Source: Reyranella massiliensis 521 (lineage in GTDB: Bacteria > Pseudomonadota > Alphaproteobacteria > Reyranellales > Reyranellaceae). From it: a stretch of 34,951 nt of DNA. The notes beneath the pieces are model-generated. The model was given only the letters and a program-made list of their open reading frames with translations, made no database searches and was not told where the DNA came from. The DNA lies in assembly GCA_945860205.1 (NCBI GenBank), contig CAMARK010000050.1:1-34951 (forward strand), in the 5' to 3' direction. A program made the position numbers and the translations under genes. Of this stretch, positions 1 to 8,220 are shown one piece after another (position 1 is the first letter of the stretch; every line of letters starts with the position of its first letter).

Positions 1-2
1 CG

Positions 3-779
3 GCGCCGCCGCAGCGTATCGTGACGATCTTCGCCTCCAACACGGAGATGGTGGCGGCCCTCGGCCTGGCCGACCGCGTCGTCGGCATCGAGGCCTATAC
101 GCGCTTTCCACCCGAGGTGCTGGGCAAGCCGCTGGTCGGTGGACGGCTGGGCTTCTCGGTCGATGCCGTGGTGGCGGAGCGGCCCGATCTCGTCGTTGTC
201 ACGCCGGCGCGGCAGGCCGCCAACCAGCTCGTCGATCCGATGGAGCGGCTGGGCATCCCGATCGTCGTGCTGCTGCATCGGAGCGTGGCGGAAGTTCTGG
301 ACAACATCCGCCTGCTTGGACGAATTGGCGGCGTTGCAGAACGCGGCGAGGAATTGGCGGCTCGGCTGCAGTCGCGGCTGGATCGCATCAAGCAGCGCGT
401 CGCGGGTCTCACCGAGCCCAGCACCATCATGATCACGGGACGCCTGGGCAACGGCCTGTTGCTGATCGCACGACCCGGCACCTATACCGGCGACGCCATC
501 GTGCGGGCCGGCGGCCGCTTTGCCCTGGACAGCGGCGCCATCGCGCAGGTCTCGCCCGAGGCGATCCTCAAGGCCGACCCTGATGTGCTGCTCTTTGCCG
601 GCAGCGACAAGGATCTCAAGGAGCTGATCGCCCGACCGGGCTGGAAGGACATGCGCGCGGTCAAGGACAAGCGCGCGCACGCCGTCGTCCGCGCCGAGCT
701 GCTGATCCCGGGCCCGCGCACGATCGACGGCATCGAGCGCCTGGCCGGGATTCTCCATCCGCAGGCCGCCACGCGATGA
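3..779 (+). CDS. btuF: Vitamin B12/corrinoid ABC transporter, periplasmic binding protein (BtuF-type), 5' partial
   Basis: The open frame enters from the left edge, and the first residues (APPQRIVTIFASNTEMVAALG) match the start of the mature domain of TroA/BtuF/FecB-type binding proteins. The GTG at 21 is therefore probably internal, and the signal peptide lies outside the window. The family pattern continues with ALGLADRVVGIE, a GGRLG turn and the second-lobe segment SPEAILKADPDVLLF. These proteins capture a metal chelate in the periplasm and deliver it to a BtuCD/FecCD permease. The stop overlaps the permease start by four bases (776-779). Sequence alone does not separate B12 from siderophore or heme binding. 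The corrinoid assignment rests on the adjoining cob genes, so the symbol is tentative. Confidence 0.75.
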   Translation, partial: APPQRIVTIFASNTEMVAALGLADRVVGIEAYTRFPPEVLGKPLVGGRLGFSVDAVVAERPDLVVVTPARQAANQLVDPMERLGIPIVVLLHRSVAEVLDNIRLLGRIGGVAERGEELAARLQSRLDRIKQRVAGLTEPSTIMITGRLGNGLLLIARPGTYTGDAIVRAGGRFALDSGAIAQVSPEAILKADPDVLLFAGSDKDLKELIARPGWKDMRAVKDKRAHAVVRAELLIPGPRTIDGIERLAGILHPQAATR

Positions 780-1768
780 GAGAGCCGATCCACACCTGGC
801 TGGCATTGGGCTTGGCGCTCGTTCTGGCCATCGTGGTCGGCGCCTGCGCCGGTCACGATTGGGCAACGCCGGCCGATCTGTGGCGGGCTGCGGCCGGTGA
901 TCAGGCGTTGCGCAGCCGGCTGCTGGTCGAGTGGCGCATCCCCCGCGTGCTTGCGGCGGCGCTTGTCGGCGGGTTGCTCGGCCTGGGCGGCGTCATCTTC
1001 CAGGGCGTATTCCGAAATCCGCTGGCGGAGCCGTATCTGCTGGGATCGGCCGGTGGCGCGGCGCTCGGCGCCACGGTGGCCCTGCTGGTGCCGCTGGCGA
1101 TGCCGCAGTCGGTTCTGTTGCCGCTCCTGGCCTTCGCCGGCGCATGGGGTGCCACGGTCCTCGTCATCGGCATCAGCCGCGTATCGGGCGCCGTCGATGC
1201 CGCCGGCATGCTGCTGGCCGGCGTGGCCGTGGCGGCGATCCTGGGCGCCTTGCGTTCGTTCCTGATGCTGGCGCTGTCGGACGAGACCGTCAGCCTGCAG
1301 ATCGTGCTGAGTTGGGTGTTGGGGGGCGTGCAGACGCCGAGCTGGCCGGTGCTCGGCTTGCTCACCCTGATCTCGGCGGGTTGCCTCGGTCTCACTTTGC
1401 TGCTTGCGGGCCGGCTCGACGTGCTCGGGCTCGGTGAGACCATGGCCGTCGCCTTCGGTCTCAACGTCACGCGCTTCATCGCCGTTGCCGTGCTGGCGGG
1501 CTCCGTGGTGGTGGCGGCGGCCGTGGCGTTCGGAGGCCTCGTGGCCTTCGTCGGGTTGGCGGCGCCACATATTGCGCGCTGGCTGGTCGGCCCACTGCAT
1601 CGGCCGCTGCTGCCGGCATCGGCGCTGGTCGGCGCCATCGTCGTCACGCTGGCCGACGCCATCGCCCGTGCCGCCCTGCCGCCCGCCGAGATTCCGCTCG
1701 GCCTCGTGACCGCCGTCGCCGGCGGTCCATTTTTCATCATGCTGCTCGCCCGCCGGCTACGCACATGA
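776..1768 (+). CDS. btuC: Corrinoid ABC transporter permease (BtuC/FecCD family)
   Basis: The 330-residue polytopic protein has the usual FecCD length and about nine or ten hydrophobic segments. Family landmarks are the early [20 protein letters not shown] segment, the NPLAEPYLLG motif and a late GGLVAFVGLAAPHIARWL segment that contacts the ATPase. It forms the inner-membrane channel through which the BtuF-bound ligand passes. The ATG at 776 overlaps the binding-protein stop and its own stop overlaps the ATPase start (1765-1768), so the three subunits are probably translationally coupled. An iron-siderophore substrate cannot be excluded. The position beside cobC/cobD favours vitamin B12 or cobinamide. 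Confidence 0.82.
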   Translation: MREPIHTWLALGLALVLAIVVGACAGHDWATPADLWRAAAGDQALRSRLLVEWRIPRVLAAALVGGLLGLGGVIFQGVFRNPLAEPYLLGSAGGAALGATVALLVPLAMPQSVLLPLLAFAGAWGATVLVIGISRVSGAVDAAGMLLAGVAVAAILGALRSFLMLALSDETVSLQIVLSWVLGGVQTPSWPVLGLLTLISAGCLGLTLLLAGRLDVLGLGETMAVAFGLNVTRFIAVAVLAGSVVVAAAVAFGGLVAFVGLAAPHIARWLVGPLHRPLLPASALVGAIVVTLADAIARAALPPAEIPLGLVTAVAGGPFFIMLLARRLRT

Positions 1769-2517
1769 CGCGCCTGGTGGCCGACCATCTGGTGCTGAAG
1801 CGCGGTGGGGCGACGCTGCTCGACGATCTGTCGCTATCGCTCGGCGCCACGGGTTCGGTGGCGATTATCGGTCCGAACGGGGCCGGCAAGTCGACGCTTC
1901 TGAAGGTGCTGGCGGGAATCGAGAAGCCGTTGTCCGGAACGGTGCGCGTGGGTGACCGCAATCTCACCTCGCTGTCGAGCACGTCACGCGCGCAGACCAT
2001 CGGATTCCTGCCGCAGTATTTCGATCCGCACTGGGATCTCACCGTCCAGGAACTTGTCCGGCTCGGTGCCGAGCGCAGCGACCACCTGACCGTCGACGCG
2101 GTCGACAAGGTCATCGGTACGTTCGAGCTTGGCGGAATGGGCCGGCGTCGCTGGTCGACGCTGTCGGGCGGCGAGCGGGCGCGCGTGCTGCTGGCTGCGG
2201 TGCTGGTGGTCGATCCGCCGGTGTTGCTGGCTGACGAGCCAGCCGCCAGCCTCGATATCCGCCATCGCCTCGACGTGATCGAGACCTTGACGCGCCGTGG
2301 CAACGACCGGCTTTCGGTCGTCGTGGTACACGACCTCGATCTTGCGTTCCGCTTCTTCGAACGCGTAATCGTGATGGACCGCGGCCGCATCGCCATCGAT
2401 GCGCCGGCTGCCTCCCTGATAGAGGACCGACGGCTCGACACCGTCTTCAAGGTCCGCTTCGAACGTCTCAAGACCCCTGAAGGGCCGCTGTTGCGGGCGA
2501 TAAGGGACCAACCTTAG
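1765..2517 (+). CDS. btuD: Corrinoid ABC transporter ATP-binding protein (BtuD-type)
   Basis: This 250-residue ATPase has every core ABC motif. Walker A GPNGAGKST is at residues 36-44, a Q-loop lies in FLPQYF near 85, and the signature LSGGE is at 134-138. Walker B VLLADEP is at 154-160 with the D-loop AASLD after it, and the switch histidine is H190. It would power the BtuC-type permease. The start overlaps the btuC stop by four bases. The stop overlaps the stop of the convergent cobC gene (TTAG, 2514-2517), leaving no room for a separate terminator. The subfamily looks like the FepC/BtuD group, and the substrate is inferred from context. Confidence 0.85.
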   Translation: MTRLVADHLVLKRGGATLLDDLSLSLGATGSVAIIGPNGAGKSTLLKVLAGIEKPLSGTVRVGDRNLTSLSSTSRAQTIGFLPQYFDPHWDLTVQELVRLGAERSDHLTVDAVDKVIGTFELGGMGRRRWSTLSGGERARVLLAAVLVVDPPVLLADEPAASLDIRHRLDVIETLTRRGNDRLSVVVVHDLDLAFRFFERVIVMDRGRIAIDAPAASLIEDRRLDTVFKVRFERLKTPEGPLLRAIRDQP

Positions 2518-3503
2518 GTAAGCGCTCCTCCGAGGCGGGCAAACTCGCTTTCGCCGGCGGGGAGTCCGAAGCGCAGCCATTGAGGTTCGTGTGCGAAGCG
2601 GCGCACATGGACGCCGTGGCGGCACAGCTTTTCGACCAGTCGCTCGGCGTCTGGATGGCGGGCCAGGCAGAACAACGGCGTGCCGCCCAGGATAGCGAAA
2701 CCTGCCGAGACGAGGAGCGCATCGAGCTTCCGTCGGTCAGCGGTGAGGCGGATGGTCGCCGCCTGGAGCCACGCCGAGTCGGCGAGCGCGCGACGGCCGA
2801 TCTCGAGCGCCGGGCCCGACACTGCCCATGGCCCCAGTTCATCGCTGATTCGATCGGCGATGCGCTTTTCCGCGATGGCGAAACCCAGTCGCACGCCGGC
2901 CAGGCCGTAGACCTTGCCGAACGAGCGCAGGACGATGGTGTTGGCCGGCAGATTGCCGGCGAGGCTCGCGCTCGGCGCCAGGAAATCGACGAAGGCTTCG
3001 TCGACGATCAGCAGCCCGCGATCCTGGCGCAACATCTCCTGCGGCAAGAGTTTGCCCGTGGGATTGTTCGGGTTGACCACGATGGTGACGTCGGCCCGTT
3101 CGAAATCGGACACGATGGCGACGTCGTGGCCTTGCCGGGCCCAGCAATGCGCATGCTCCTCGTAGGTGGGCCCCAACACGGTAACGCGGGATTTGGCGAC
3201 AAGACGCGGCAGAAGCTGGATGAGGGCTTGTGTGCCGGGCGCGGCCACAATCGTCGCCGGATCGCGCACGCCATATCGAACGGCGGCCGCTTCGACCAAT
3301 GCCCGTTCCTGCTGTCGCGTGGGCAGACGCGACCAGGTCTCCGCGGCCAATTCGACGACCGGATAGGGCACGGGATTGATGCCGGTCGAGAGGTCGATCC
3401 AGGGCTCGGGCGCTTCCGGAAAACGCCGCCGGATGGCGCTGAGATCGCCGCCATGTGCCAGCGGTTCCGCCGTCCCCGTTGCCGTGATAGGCAAAGCCTC
3501 CAT
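2514..3503 (-). CDS. cobC: L-threonine-O-3-phosphate decarboxylase (aminopropanol arm of cobalamin)
   Basis: This is a fold-type I PLP enzyme of about 329 residues. It makes (R)-1-aminopropan-2-ol phosphate, the linker attached to adenosylcobyric acid. Visible features are AHGGDLSAIRRRFPEAPEPW and DLSTGINPVPYP near the N terminus, the NPNNPTG motif (about residues 144-150 from the chosen start), DEAFVDF and the PLP-lysine motif SFGKVYGLAGVRLGF with K197. The frame stays open further upstream, but the ATG at 3503 begins just before the conserved region. This start shares the tetranucleotide CATG with the divergent cobD start. A weak purine-rich site lies in the start of cobD on the opposite strand. 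The gene pairs functionally with cobD. Confidence 0.88.
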   Translation of the reverse strand: MEALPITATGTAEPLAHGGDLSAIRRRFPEAPEPWIDLSTGINPVPYPVVELAAETWSRLPTRQQERALVEAAAVRYGVRDPATIVAAPGTQALIQLLPRLVAKSRVTVLGPTYEEHAHCWARQGHDVAIVSDFERADVTIVVNPNNPTGKLLPQEMLRQDRGLLIVDEAFVDFLAPSASLAGNLPANTIVLRSFGKVYGLAGVRLGFAIAEKRIADRISDELGPWAVSGPALEIGRRALADSAWLQAATIRLTADRRKLDALLVSAGFAILGGTPLFCLARHPDAERLVEKLCRHGVHVRRFAHEPQWLRFGLPAGESEFARLGGALT

Positions 3504-4476
3504 GTTCGCCGCCCTTGCCCTCATTGCCGTCGCGACCGAAGCGGCCGCCGGGTATCCGGACGGCATCTATCGCCGGATCGGCCATCCCGTGACCTGGATC
3601 GGCGCGCTCATAACATGGTGCGACCAAGCGTGGAATTCGGAGATGCTCTCCTATGAGGAGCGGCGCTGGCGCGGCATCTACGTGCTCGTGCTGCTGTTGG
3701 CTGTCGGTATCCTGTCGGGCCTGGCGATCACCGCCATCCTCGATGAACTCTTTCATGGCCTTGCGGCGTTGCTGCTGTGTGGCGTGGTCGGGAGCTCGAT
3801 GCTGGCGCAGCGCAGCCTCTACACGCACGTCGGCGCCGTGGCTTCGGCGCTGGAAACCGACGGTATCGAAGGCGGCCGGCGGGCGGTATCGATGATCGTC
3901 GGCCGCGACACGCGTGCGCTCGACGAGGCAGCCGTCAGTCGTGCGGCGATCGAAAGTCTGGCCGAGAATTTTTCCGACGGCGTGGTGGCGCCGCTTTTCT
4001 GGATGGTCGTGGCCGGGCTGCCCGGCGCCATCGCCTACAAGGCCGTCAACACGGCCGACAGCATGATCGGCCACAAGTCCCCGCGCCATCTCGCCTTCGG
4101 CTGGGCCTCGGCCCGCTTCGACGATCTCATCAACCTGCCGGCGTCCAGGCTCTCGGCCTTCTGGCTCGTGCTGGCCGCTGCGCTGTCACCAGGCCTGTCG
4201 GCGCAGCGGGCGATCGACGTGCTGTTGCGCGATGCCGGCCATCACCGCTCGCCCAACGCCGGCTGGCCCGAGGCCGCGATGGCCGGCGCGCTCGGCATCC
4301 GTCTTTCTGGCCCGCGCATCTACGACGGCATCGAAGTTGCCGAGCGATGGGTGGGCGAGGGGCGCAACGAACTGACCGCCCACGACATCCGCGCGGCGCT
4401 CGATCTCTATCGCGCCGCCTGCGGCCTGCAGATTGCGGCGCTTATCGTTCTTGTGACGATCAGTCTGATGTTCTGA
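3502..4476 (+). CDS. cobD: Adenosylcobinamide-phosphate synthase (CobD/CbiB)
   Basis: The integral membrane protein of about 324 residues joins adenosylcobyric acid to aminopropanol phosphate. Conserved blocks are [21 protein letters not shown], the segment [36 protein letters not shown], and [19 protein letters not shown] before a hydrophobic stretch. The chosen ATG at 3502 gives the usual MFAAL-type N terminus. A longer reading to 3376 would run through the cobC coding sequence and matches nothing expected of the family. No strong Shine-Dalgarno sequence is visible. The 3' end overlaps the convergent cobQ gene by 17 bases (4460-4476). Confidence 0.9.
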   Translation: MFAALALIAVATEAAAGYPDGIYRRIGHPVTWIGALITWCDQAWNSEMLSYEERRWRGIYVLVLLLAVGILSGLAITAILDELFHGLAALLLCGVVGSSMLAQRSLYTHVGAVASALETDGIEGGRRAVSMIVGRDTRALDEAAVSRAAIESLAENFSDGVVAPLFWMVVAGLPGAIAYKAVNTADSMIGHKSPRHLAFGWASARFDDLINLPASRLSAFWLVLAAALSPGLSAQRAIDVLLRDAGHHRSPNAGWPEAAMAGALGIRLSGPRIYDGIEVAERWVGEGRNELTAHDIRAALDLYRAACGLQIAALIVLVTISLMF

Positions 4477-5950
4477 ACCTGGGTTCACGGGCCAGTTCGA
4501 GCAGCCGGTCACAGTCGAGGTACTTTTCGATATGGTCGGCGAGGCGGTCCAGGGTCGCGTCGACGTCGGCTTCGTAGTCCAACGCCGAGCCGTCGACGCC
4601 GATCCTCTGCAGCCAGTGCCGCCGCTGCCGGTCGTCCGCCAGAAGACCATGGATGTAGCAGCCGGCAATCGTGCCGCTGTCGTTTACAGCACCGTCGTGC
4701 TTGCCGCTGGCGAGGCGCAGCAGCGAACGAAGGCTGCCGGTGGTCCGGCCGATATGCATCTCGTAGCCCTTGAACGGCACCGAGCCCTGGACGGTTTCGC
4801 CGGTGGTCTCGACCAGCACCTTGTCGCCGCCCAGCACGGTATCGACCTCGAGCAACCCCAGCCCTTCGACGCTGCCGGCTGGCCCCTCGATGCCGTCGGG
4901 ATCGGAGATCCGCCGGCCCAGCATCTGATAGCCGCCGCAGATTCCCAGGACGTGCCCGCCACGGCGGATGTGTGCCTTGAGATCGATGTCCCATCCCGCC
5001 GACCTCAGCGCGGCGAGATCGGCGATCGTGGCCTTCGATCCCGGCAGGATGATCAGCGCAGCATCGCCGGGGATCGGCTCGCCCGGCCGGAGAAACGCCA
5101 GGTCGACGTTCTTCTCGAGGCGCAGTGGATCGAAGTCGTCGAAATTCGCGATGCGAGGATATGCCAGTACGGCGATGCGCGGCCGGCCATCGCCGCCTGC
5201 ATTCCGACCGGGAATTCCGAGCGCATCTTCGGCGGGCAAGCGGTGGGCATCGTCGAAGAACGGCACGAGGCCCAGAGACTGCCAGCCCGTACGCTGGGCA
5301 ACCGTCTTCATGCCATCGTCGAACAGCGAGGGATCGCCGCGGAACCGATTGACGATGAAGCCGACGATCATGGCGTTGTCGGCGGAGTCGATCACGGCCT
5401 GGGTGCCGACGAGACTTGCGATCACACCGCCGCGGTCGATGTCGCCCACCAGCACGACGGGAACATCGGCCGCGCGGGCAAAGCCCATGTTGGCGATGTC
5501 GGCGGCGCGCAGGTTCACTTCCGAGGCCGAGCCCGCGCCTTCGACCAGGACGAGATCCGCCTCGTCGGTGAGTCGACGGAAGCTGTCGAGCACGGCGCCG
5601 AGCAGCTTCGGCTTCATTCCCTGATATTCCCGCGCGTGGGCATTGCCGACGACGCGGCCCTGGACCACGACCTGCGAGCCGATGTCGCTCTGGGGTTTCA
5701 GCAGCACGGGATTCATGTGGACGCTGGGCGCCACCCGCGCGGCGCGCGCCTGCAGTGCCTGGGCGCGGCCGATCTCGCCGCCCTCAGAGGTGACGGCGGC
5801 ATTGTTCGACATGTTCTGCGGTTTGAATGGCCGGACCCGGAGCCCGCGGCGGGTGAAGGCGCGGGCAAGCGCGGCGACAAGCAGCGACTTGCCGACGTCC
5901 GAGCCCGTGCCCTGGATCATGATGGCCTTGGCTGCCTTCCGAGCGGCCAT
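4460..5950 (-). CDS. cobQ: Cobyric acid synthase (glutamine-hydrolysing)
   Basis: This 496-residue enzyme amidates positions b, d, e and g of adenosylcobyrinic acid a,c-diamide using glutamine and ATP. The N-terminal synthetase domain shows [11 protein letters not shown] near residue 15 and the diagnostic [13 protein letters not shown]. The C-terminal class I amidotransferase domain has the nucleophile in [11 protein letters not shown] (Cys338) and a late GCYIHGLL histidine. The ATG at 5950 overlaps the last base of the upstream cobO stop (TGATG), so translation is probably coupled. The frame remains open further upstream, but that part is the cobO gene in another frame. Length and motifs are normal for the family. 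Confidence 0.95.
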   Translation of the reverse strand: MAARKAAKAIMIQGTGSDVGKSLLVAALARAFTRRGLRVRPFKPQNMSNNAAVTSEGGEIGRAQALQARAARVAPSVHMNPVLLKPQSDIGSQVVVQGRVVGNAHAREYQGMKPKLLGAVLDSFRRLTDEADLVLVEGAGSASEVNLRAADIANMGFARAADVPVVLVGDIDRGGVIASLVGTQAVIDSADNAMIVGFIVNRFRGDPSLFDDGMKTVAQRTGWQSLGLVPFFDDAHRLPAEDALGIPGRNAGGDGRPRIAVLAYPRIANFDDFDPLRLEKNVDLAFLRPGEPIPGDAALIILPGSKATIADLAALRSAGWDIDLKAHIRRGGHVLGICGGYQMLGRRISDPDGIEGPAGSVEGLGLLEVDTVLGGDKVLVETTGETVQGSVPFKGYEMHIGRTTGSLRSLLRLASGKHDGAVNDSGTIAGCYIHGLLADDRQRRHWLQRIGVDGSALDYEADVDATLDRLADHIEKYLDCDRLLELAREPRFRTSD

Positions 5951-6561
5951 CAGAATTCGATGCCTTCCTGTGCCTTCACGCCCGACGCGAAGTGATGCTT
6001 CACGAGAGTCATCTCGGTCACCAGGTCGGCCACCTCGATCAGCTCGGCCTTGGCGTTGCGGCCGGTGACGACGACGTGCAGGTCGGGTCGACGCGCCTTG
6101 AGGGCGGCGGTGACCTCGCCGATATCGAGATGGTCGTAGCGCAAGGCAATGTTGAGTTCGTCGAGCACGACCAGGCGGATCGACGGGTCGGCCATCAGCT
6201 CCAGAGCCTTGGCCCAGGCGCGCCGGGCGGCCTCGATGTCGCGGTTGCGGTCCTGCGTCTCCCAGGTGAAGCCCTCGCCCAGCGTGTGCCACTGGACCTG
6301 GTCGCCGAACCGCTCGATCGCGGTACGCTCGCCCGATTGCCAGGCGCCCTTGCCGAACTGCACGACGCCGCAGCGAAAGCCGCGGCCGACGGCCCGCAGC
6401 AGCAGGCCGAAGGCCGCCGTGGATTTACCCTTGCCCTTGCCCGTGTGAACGATGAGCAGGCCTTTCTCGACAGTCTTCCCGGCCACCTCGGCGTCCTGGA
6501 TGGCCTTGCGATTGGCCATCTTGGCCTTGTGACGCGCGTCTTCGTCGGTGTCGGGGGGCAT
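5950..6561 (-). CDS. cobO: Cob(I)yrinic acid a,c-diamide adenosyltransferase (CobO/BtuR family)
   Basis: The protein has 203 residues, normal for CobO. It transfers the 5'-deoxyadenosyl group from ATP to the cobalt of the reduced corrinoid. The family P-loop GKGKGKST is at residues 41-48, followed by [13 protein letters not shown]. Later blocks include [20 protein letters not shown] and [21 protein letters not shown]. The C-terminal [15 protein letters not shown] is the typical end of the family. It leads a two-gene leftward unit with cobQ. Its promoter must lie in 6562-6680 or so, which it shares with the rightward riboswitch operon; no clear leftward -35/-10 pair is visible. The riboswitch is on the other strand and would not act on this gene directly. 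Confidence 0.94.
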   Translation of the reverse strand: MPPDTDEDARHKAKMANRKAIQDAEVAGKTVEKGLLIVHTGKGKGKSTAAFGLLLRAVGRGFRCGVVQFGKGAWQSGERTAIERFGDQVQWHTLGEGFTWETQDRNRDIEAARRAWAKALELMADPSIRLVVLDELNIALRYDHLDIGEVTAALKARRPDLHVVVTGRNAKAELIEVADLVTEMTLVKHHFASGVKAQEGIEF

Positions 6562-6646
6562 GTTGCGCCTGCTGTGCGACTTGGGGGCTGCAGAATGGTG
6601 GGCGATAGCCGCGTCAGCAAGGCTCGCCGTGGCCCGGCGAATCCCG

Positions 6647-6675
6647 TTGACGGAGCTTTGCTGCGGCCCCTATCA
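6647..6675 (+). promoter_or_regulatory. Predicted sigma-70 promoter of the cobalamin operon
   Basis: TTGACG at 6647-6652 and CTATCA at 6670-6675 are separated by 17 bases, a good housekeeping promoter for alphaproteobacteria. Transcription would begin about seven bases downstream, near 6682. That is where the first paired strand of the cobalamin riboswitch begins, which supports the call independently. Confidence 0.65.
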
Positions 6676-6681
6676 AGGTCG

Positions 6682-6848
6682 TGACGGTGCCCCTCACGGG
6701 GCTCAAAAGGGAACGCGGTAAGGGGTCCAGATCCCAACTCCGCGGCTGCCCCCGCAACTGTAGTCGGCGAGCCAACGGCCAAGACACCACTGGGAAACCG
6801 GGAAGGGGGCCTGCGGCGAAGATCCGAGAGCCAGGAGACCTGCCGTCA
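6682..6848 (+). ncRNA. Cobalamin (AdoCbl) riboswitch aptamer
   Basis: The conserved elements occur in order: GGTGCCCC, AAAAGGGAA, GCTGCCCCCGCAACTGTAG, CCACTGGGAAACCGGGAAGG, and GCGAAGATCCGAGAGCCAGGAGACC (the last is the B12 box; quoted in part here only as GAGAGCCAGGAGACC). The closing helix pairs TGACGG at 6682-6687 with CCGTCA at 6843-6848. The element lies on the plus strand upstream of cbtB, so adenosylcobalamin binding would repress cobalt uptake and the cob operon behind it. A following hairpin beside the cbtB ribosome-binding site looks like the expression platform. Recognition is by consensus motifs and is secure; exact ends are approximate. Confidence 0.95.
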
Positions 6849-6861
6849 TATGTTACATTCA

Positions 6862-6887
6862 GCTGCCGGTGGGGCAGCCAAGGAGAG
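6862..6887 (+). promoter_or_regulatory. Riboswitch expression platform: hairpin next to the cbtB Shine-Dalgarno site
   Basis: GCTGCC at 6862-6867 pairs with GGCAGC at 6873-6878 around a five-base loop, ending two bases before AAGGAGAG (6880-6887), a strong ribosome-binding site six bases from the cbtB ATG. GGGGCAGC at 6871-6878 is also an exact complement of GCTGCCCC at 6745-6752 in the aptamer. The same bases can therefore pair locally or with the aptamer. This suggests translational control through a loop-loop contact, as known for other cobalamin riboswitches; the mechanism is inferred. Confidence 0.6.
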
Positions 6888-6892
6888 TTGAT

Positions 6893-7072
6893 ATGGCCAA
6901 CACGACTGCAGCCGTCGTCAGGACGACCGAACGAAGCGAAGCCCGGAAAGCAGCCGGCATCGCCCTGATCCTGGGACTCGGCCTGGTCTTCCTGACCGGT
7001 TTTGCCTATCCCGAGGTCATTCACAACGCCGCCCACGATACGCGTCACAGCCTCAGCTTTCCCTGCCACTGA
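6893..7072 (+). CDS. cbtB: CbtB-type cobalt transporter small subunit
   Basis: The 59-residue protein has one hydrophobic segment (about residues 20-40, AAGIALILGLGLVFLTGFAYP). Its short C-terminal tail is rich in histidine, HNAAHDTRHSLSFPCH, which is the hallmark of CbtB. CbtA and CbtB were recognised as predicted cobalt transporters because they occur behind B12 riboswitches, exactly as here. The start at ATG 6893 is fixed by AAGGAGAG six bases upstream; the frame is open further left but would run into the riboswitch. It is followed after ten bases by cbtA. The terminal histidines and cysteine probably bind metal. Confidence 0.9.
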   Translation: MANTTAAVVRTTERSEARKAAGIALILGLGLVFLTGFAYPEVIHNAAHDTRHSLSFPCH

Positions 7073-7082
7073 CGCGGCGACA

Positions 7083-7790
7083 ATGCTTACCCGGATCCTG
7101 TCGGTCGGCCTTCTGGCCGGGCTTCTGGCTGGGCTGCTGATCGCAGCCGTGCAGCAGGTCACGACGACGCCGCTCATTTTCGCGGCCGAGACCTATGAGA
7201 AGCCGGCCGAAGTTTCGGCAACCCCCAAGCCGCACAGCCTTCAAGGCGCCGAGGCTCACGCGCACGGCGAGGGCTGGAAGCCCGCCGATGGCATGCCGCG
7301 CTTCTTCTTCACCGCCGTCACGACGGTCGCAACCGCCGTGGGCATCGCGTTCGTGCTGATGGCCGTCATGATCTTCGCCGGCGTCCCGATCGACGAACGC
7401 CACGCACTCGCTTGGGCGATCGCGGGCTTCGTTGCCTGCGGGTTGGCCCCCGCCGCCGGCCTTGCGCCGGAACTGCCAGGTGCCGCCGCCGGGGATTTGG
7501 TCGGCCGCCAGCTCTGGTGGGTCGGCACGGCCATCGCCACGGCCGTGGCGTTGTGGGGTTTCCTGCGGGCCGATCATCCGCCTTTGGTGCGTCTTGGCGC
7601 AGTCGTCCTGTTGCTGGCGCCGCATTTCATCGGGGCACCGCATCCGCACGCGTTCGAGAGCAAGGTGCCGGCCGAGATCGTCGCACAGTTCACGGCGCTG
7701 TCGCTGGTCGTGCAGGCGTTGCTGTGGTCCCTCGTCGGGATCGGCGTCGGGCTGCTGTGGCCGAAATTCGTGCCGAAGCCAGCGAGCTGA
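7083..7790 (+). CDS. cbtA: CbtA-type cobalt transporter membrane subunit
   Basis: The 235-residue membrane protein begins MLTRILSVGLLAGLLAGLL, and has about five or six hydrophobic segments. The order and spacing match CbtA, including an N-terminal helix followed by a soluble stretch with AHAHGEGW and a late HFIGAPHPHAFESKVP loop. The histidine clusters are plausible cobalt ligands. CbtA is thought to form the inner-membrane cobalt importer with CbtB. Starting at ATG 7083 gives the typical N terminus; an upstream continuation of the frame overlaps cbtB and is ignored. No strong Shine-Dalgarno site is visible, which fits coupling to cbtB ten bases upstream. Confidence 0.9.
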   Translation: MLTRILSVGLLAGLLAGLLIAAVQQVTTTPLIFAAETYEKPAEVSATPKPHSLQGAEAHAHGEGWKPADGMPRFFFTAVTTVATAVGIAFVLMAVMIFAGVPIDERHALAWAIAGFVACGLAPAAGLAPELPGAAAGDLVGRQLWWVGTAIATAVALWGFLRADHPPLVRLGAVVLLLAPHFIGAPHPHAFESKVPAEIVAQFTALSLVVQALLWSLVGIGVGLLWPKFVPKPAS

Positions 7791-7821
7791 ACTGAATTCT
7801 GCCGGCTTGGAGTTTGTCTGA

Positions 7822-8220
7822 ATGGATGAAGCGACCGTCACGATCTTCGTCTGCGTCTCATGCCGGCGGAGCCTGGGCGATGCCGAGGAGTCGTTCGACC
7901 AGCCCGGCCGTGGCCTGGTCGAGACGCTTCAGGCACGCTTGCGGGACCGCGGACAGGCAAATGTCACCGTGACGCCGGTCGATTGCCTGGCCGTGTGCAA
8001 GCGCCCCTGCACCGTCGCTTTGGCCGGCGCCGACAAATGGACCTATCTGATCGGCGACCTCGATCCCTGCTCCCACGCCGAGGAGATCGTCTCGGCGGCC
8101 TTGAGTTTCGCCGCCTCGGAGAACGGCATCGTTCCGTGGCGGGAACGGCCGGCTTCCTTCCGCAAGGGCGTGATCGCCCGGGTTCCTCCCATTTCTGTCT
8201 CAGAGGCTGTTGACCCATGA
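7822..8220 (+). CDS. DUF1636 cysteine-rich metal-binding protein, CobW partner
   Basis: This protein of 132 residues is recognised as DUF1636, a small family usually found beside cobW. It has six cysteines: C11 and C14 (C-x2-C), C55, C59 and C63 (CLAVCKRPC) and C83. The pattern resembles thioredoxin-fold [2Fe-2S] ferredoxins, so an iron-sulfur or transition-metal site is likely. The alternating beta/alpha pattern fits that fold. Its stop overlaps the cobW start by four bases, suggesting the two proteins are made together. Its biochemical role is not established. A cobalt-handling or electron-donating part in cobalt insertion is an inference from position between the cobalt transporter and cobW-cobN. 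Confidence 0.8.
   Translation: MDEATVTIFVCVSCRRSLGDAEESFDQPGRGLVETLQARLRDRGQANVTVTPVDCLAVCKRPCTVALAGADKWTYLIGDLDPCSHAEEIVSAALSFAASENGIVPWRERPASFRKGVIARVPPISVSEAVDP

Noticed and set aside
2580..3656. Plus-strand open frame opposite cobC
   Set aside because: No family resemblance; cobC on the minus strand has all PLP-enzyme motifs, and the frame overlaps the start of cobD.
2514..4476. A second cobalamin riboswitch for cobC/cobD
   Set aside because: There is no intergenic space, and no B12-box consensus appears in the region. The importer's upstream region lies outside the window and cannot be judged.
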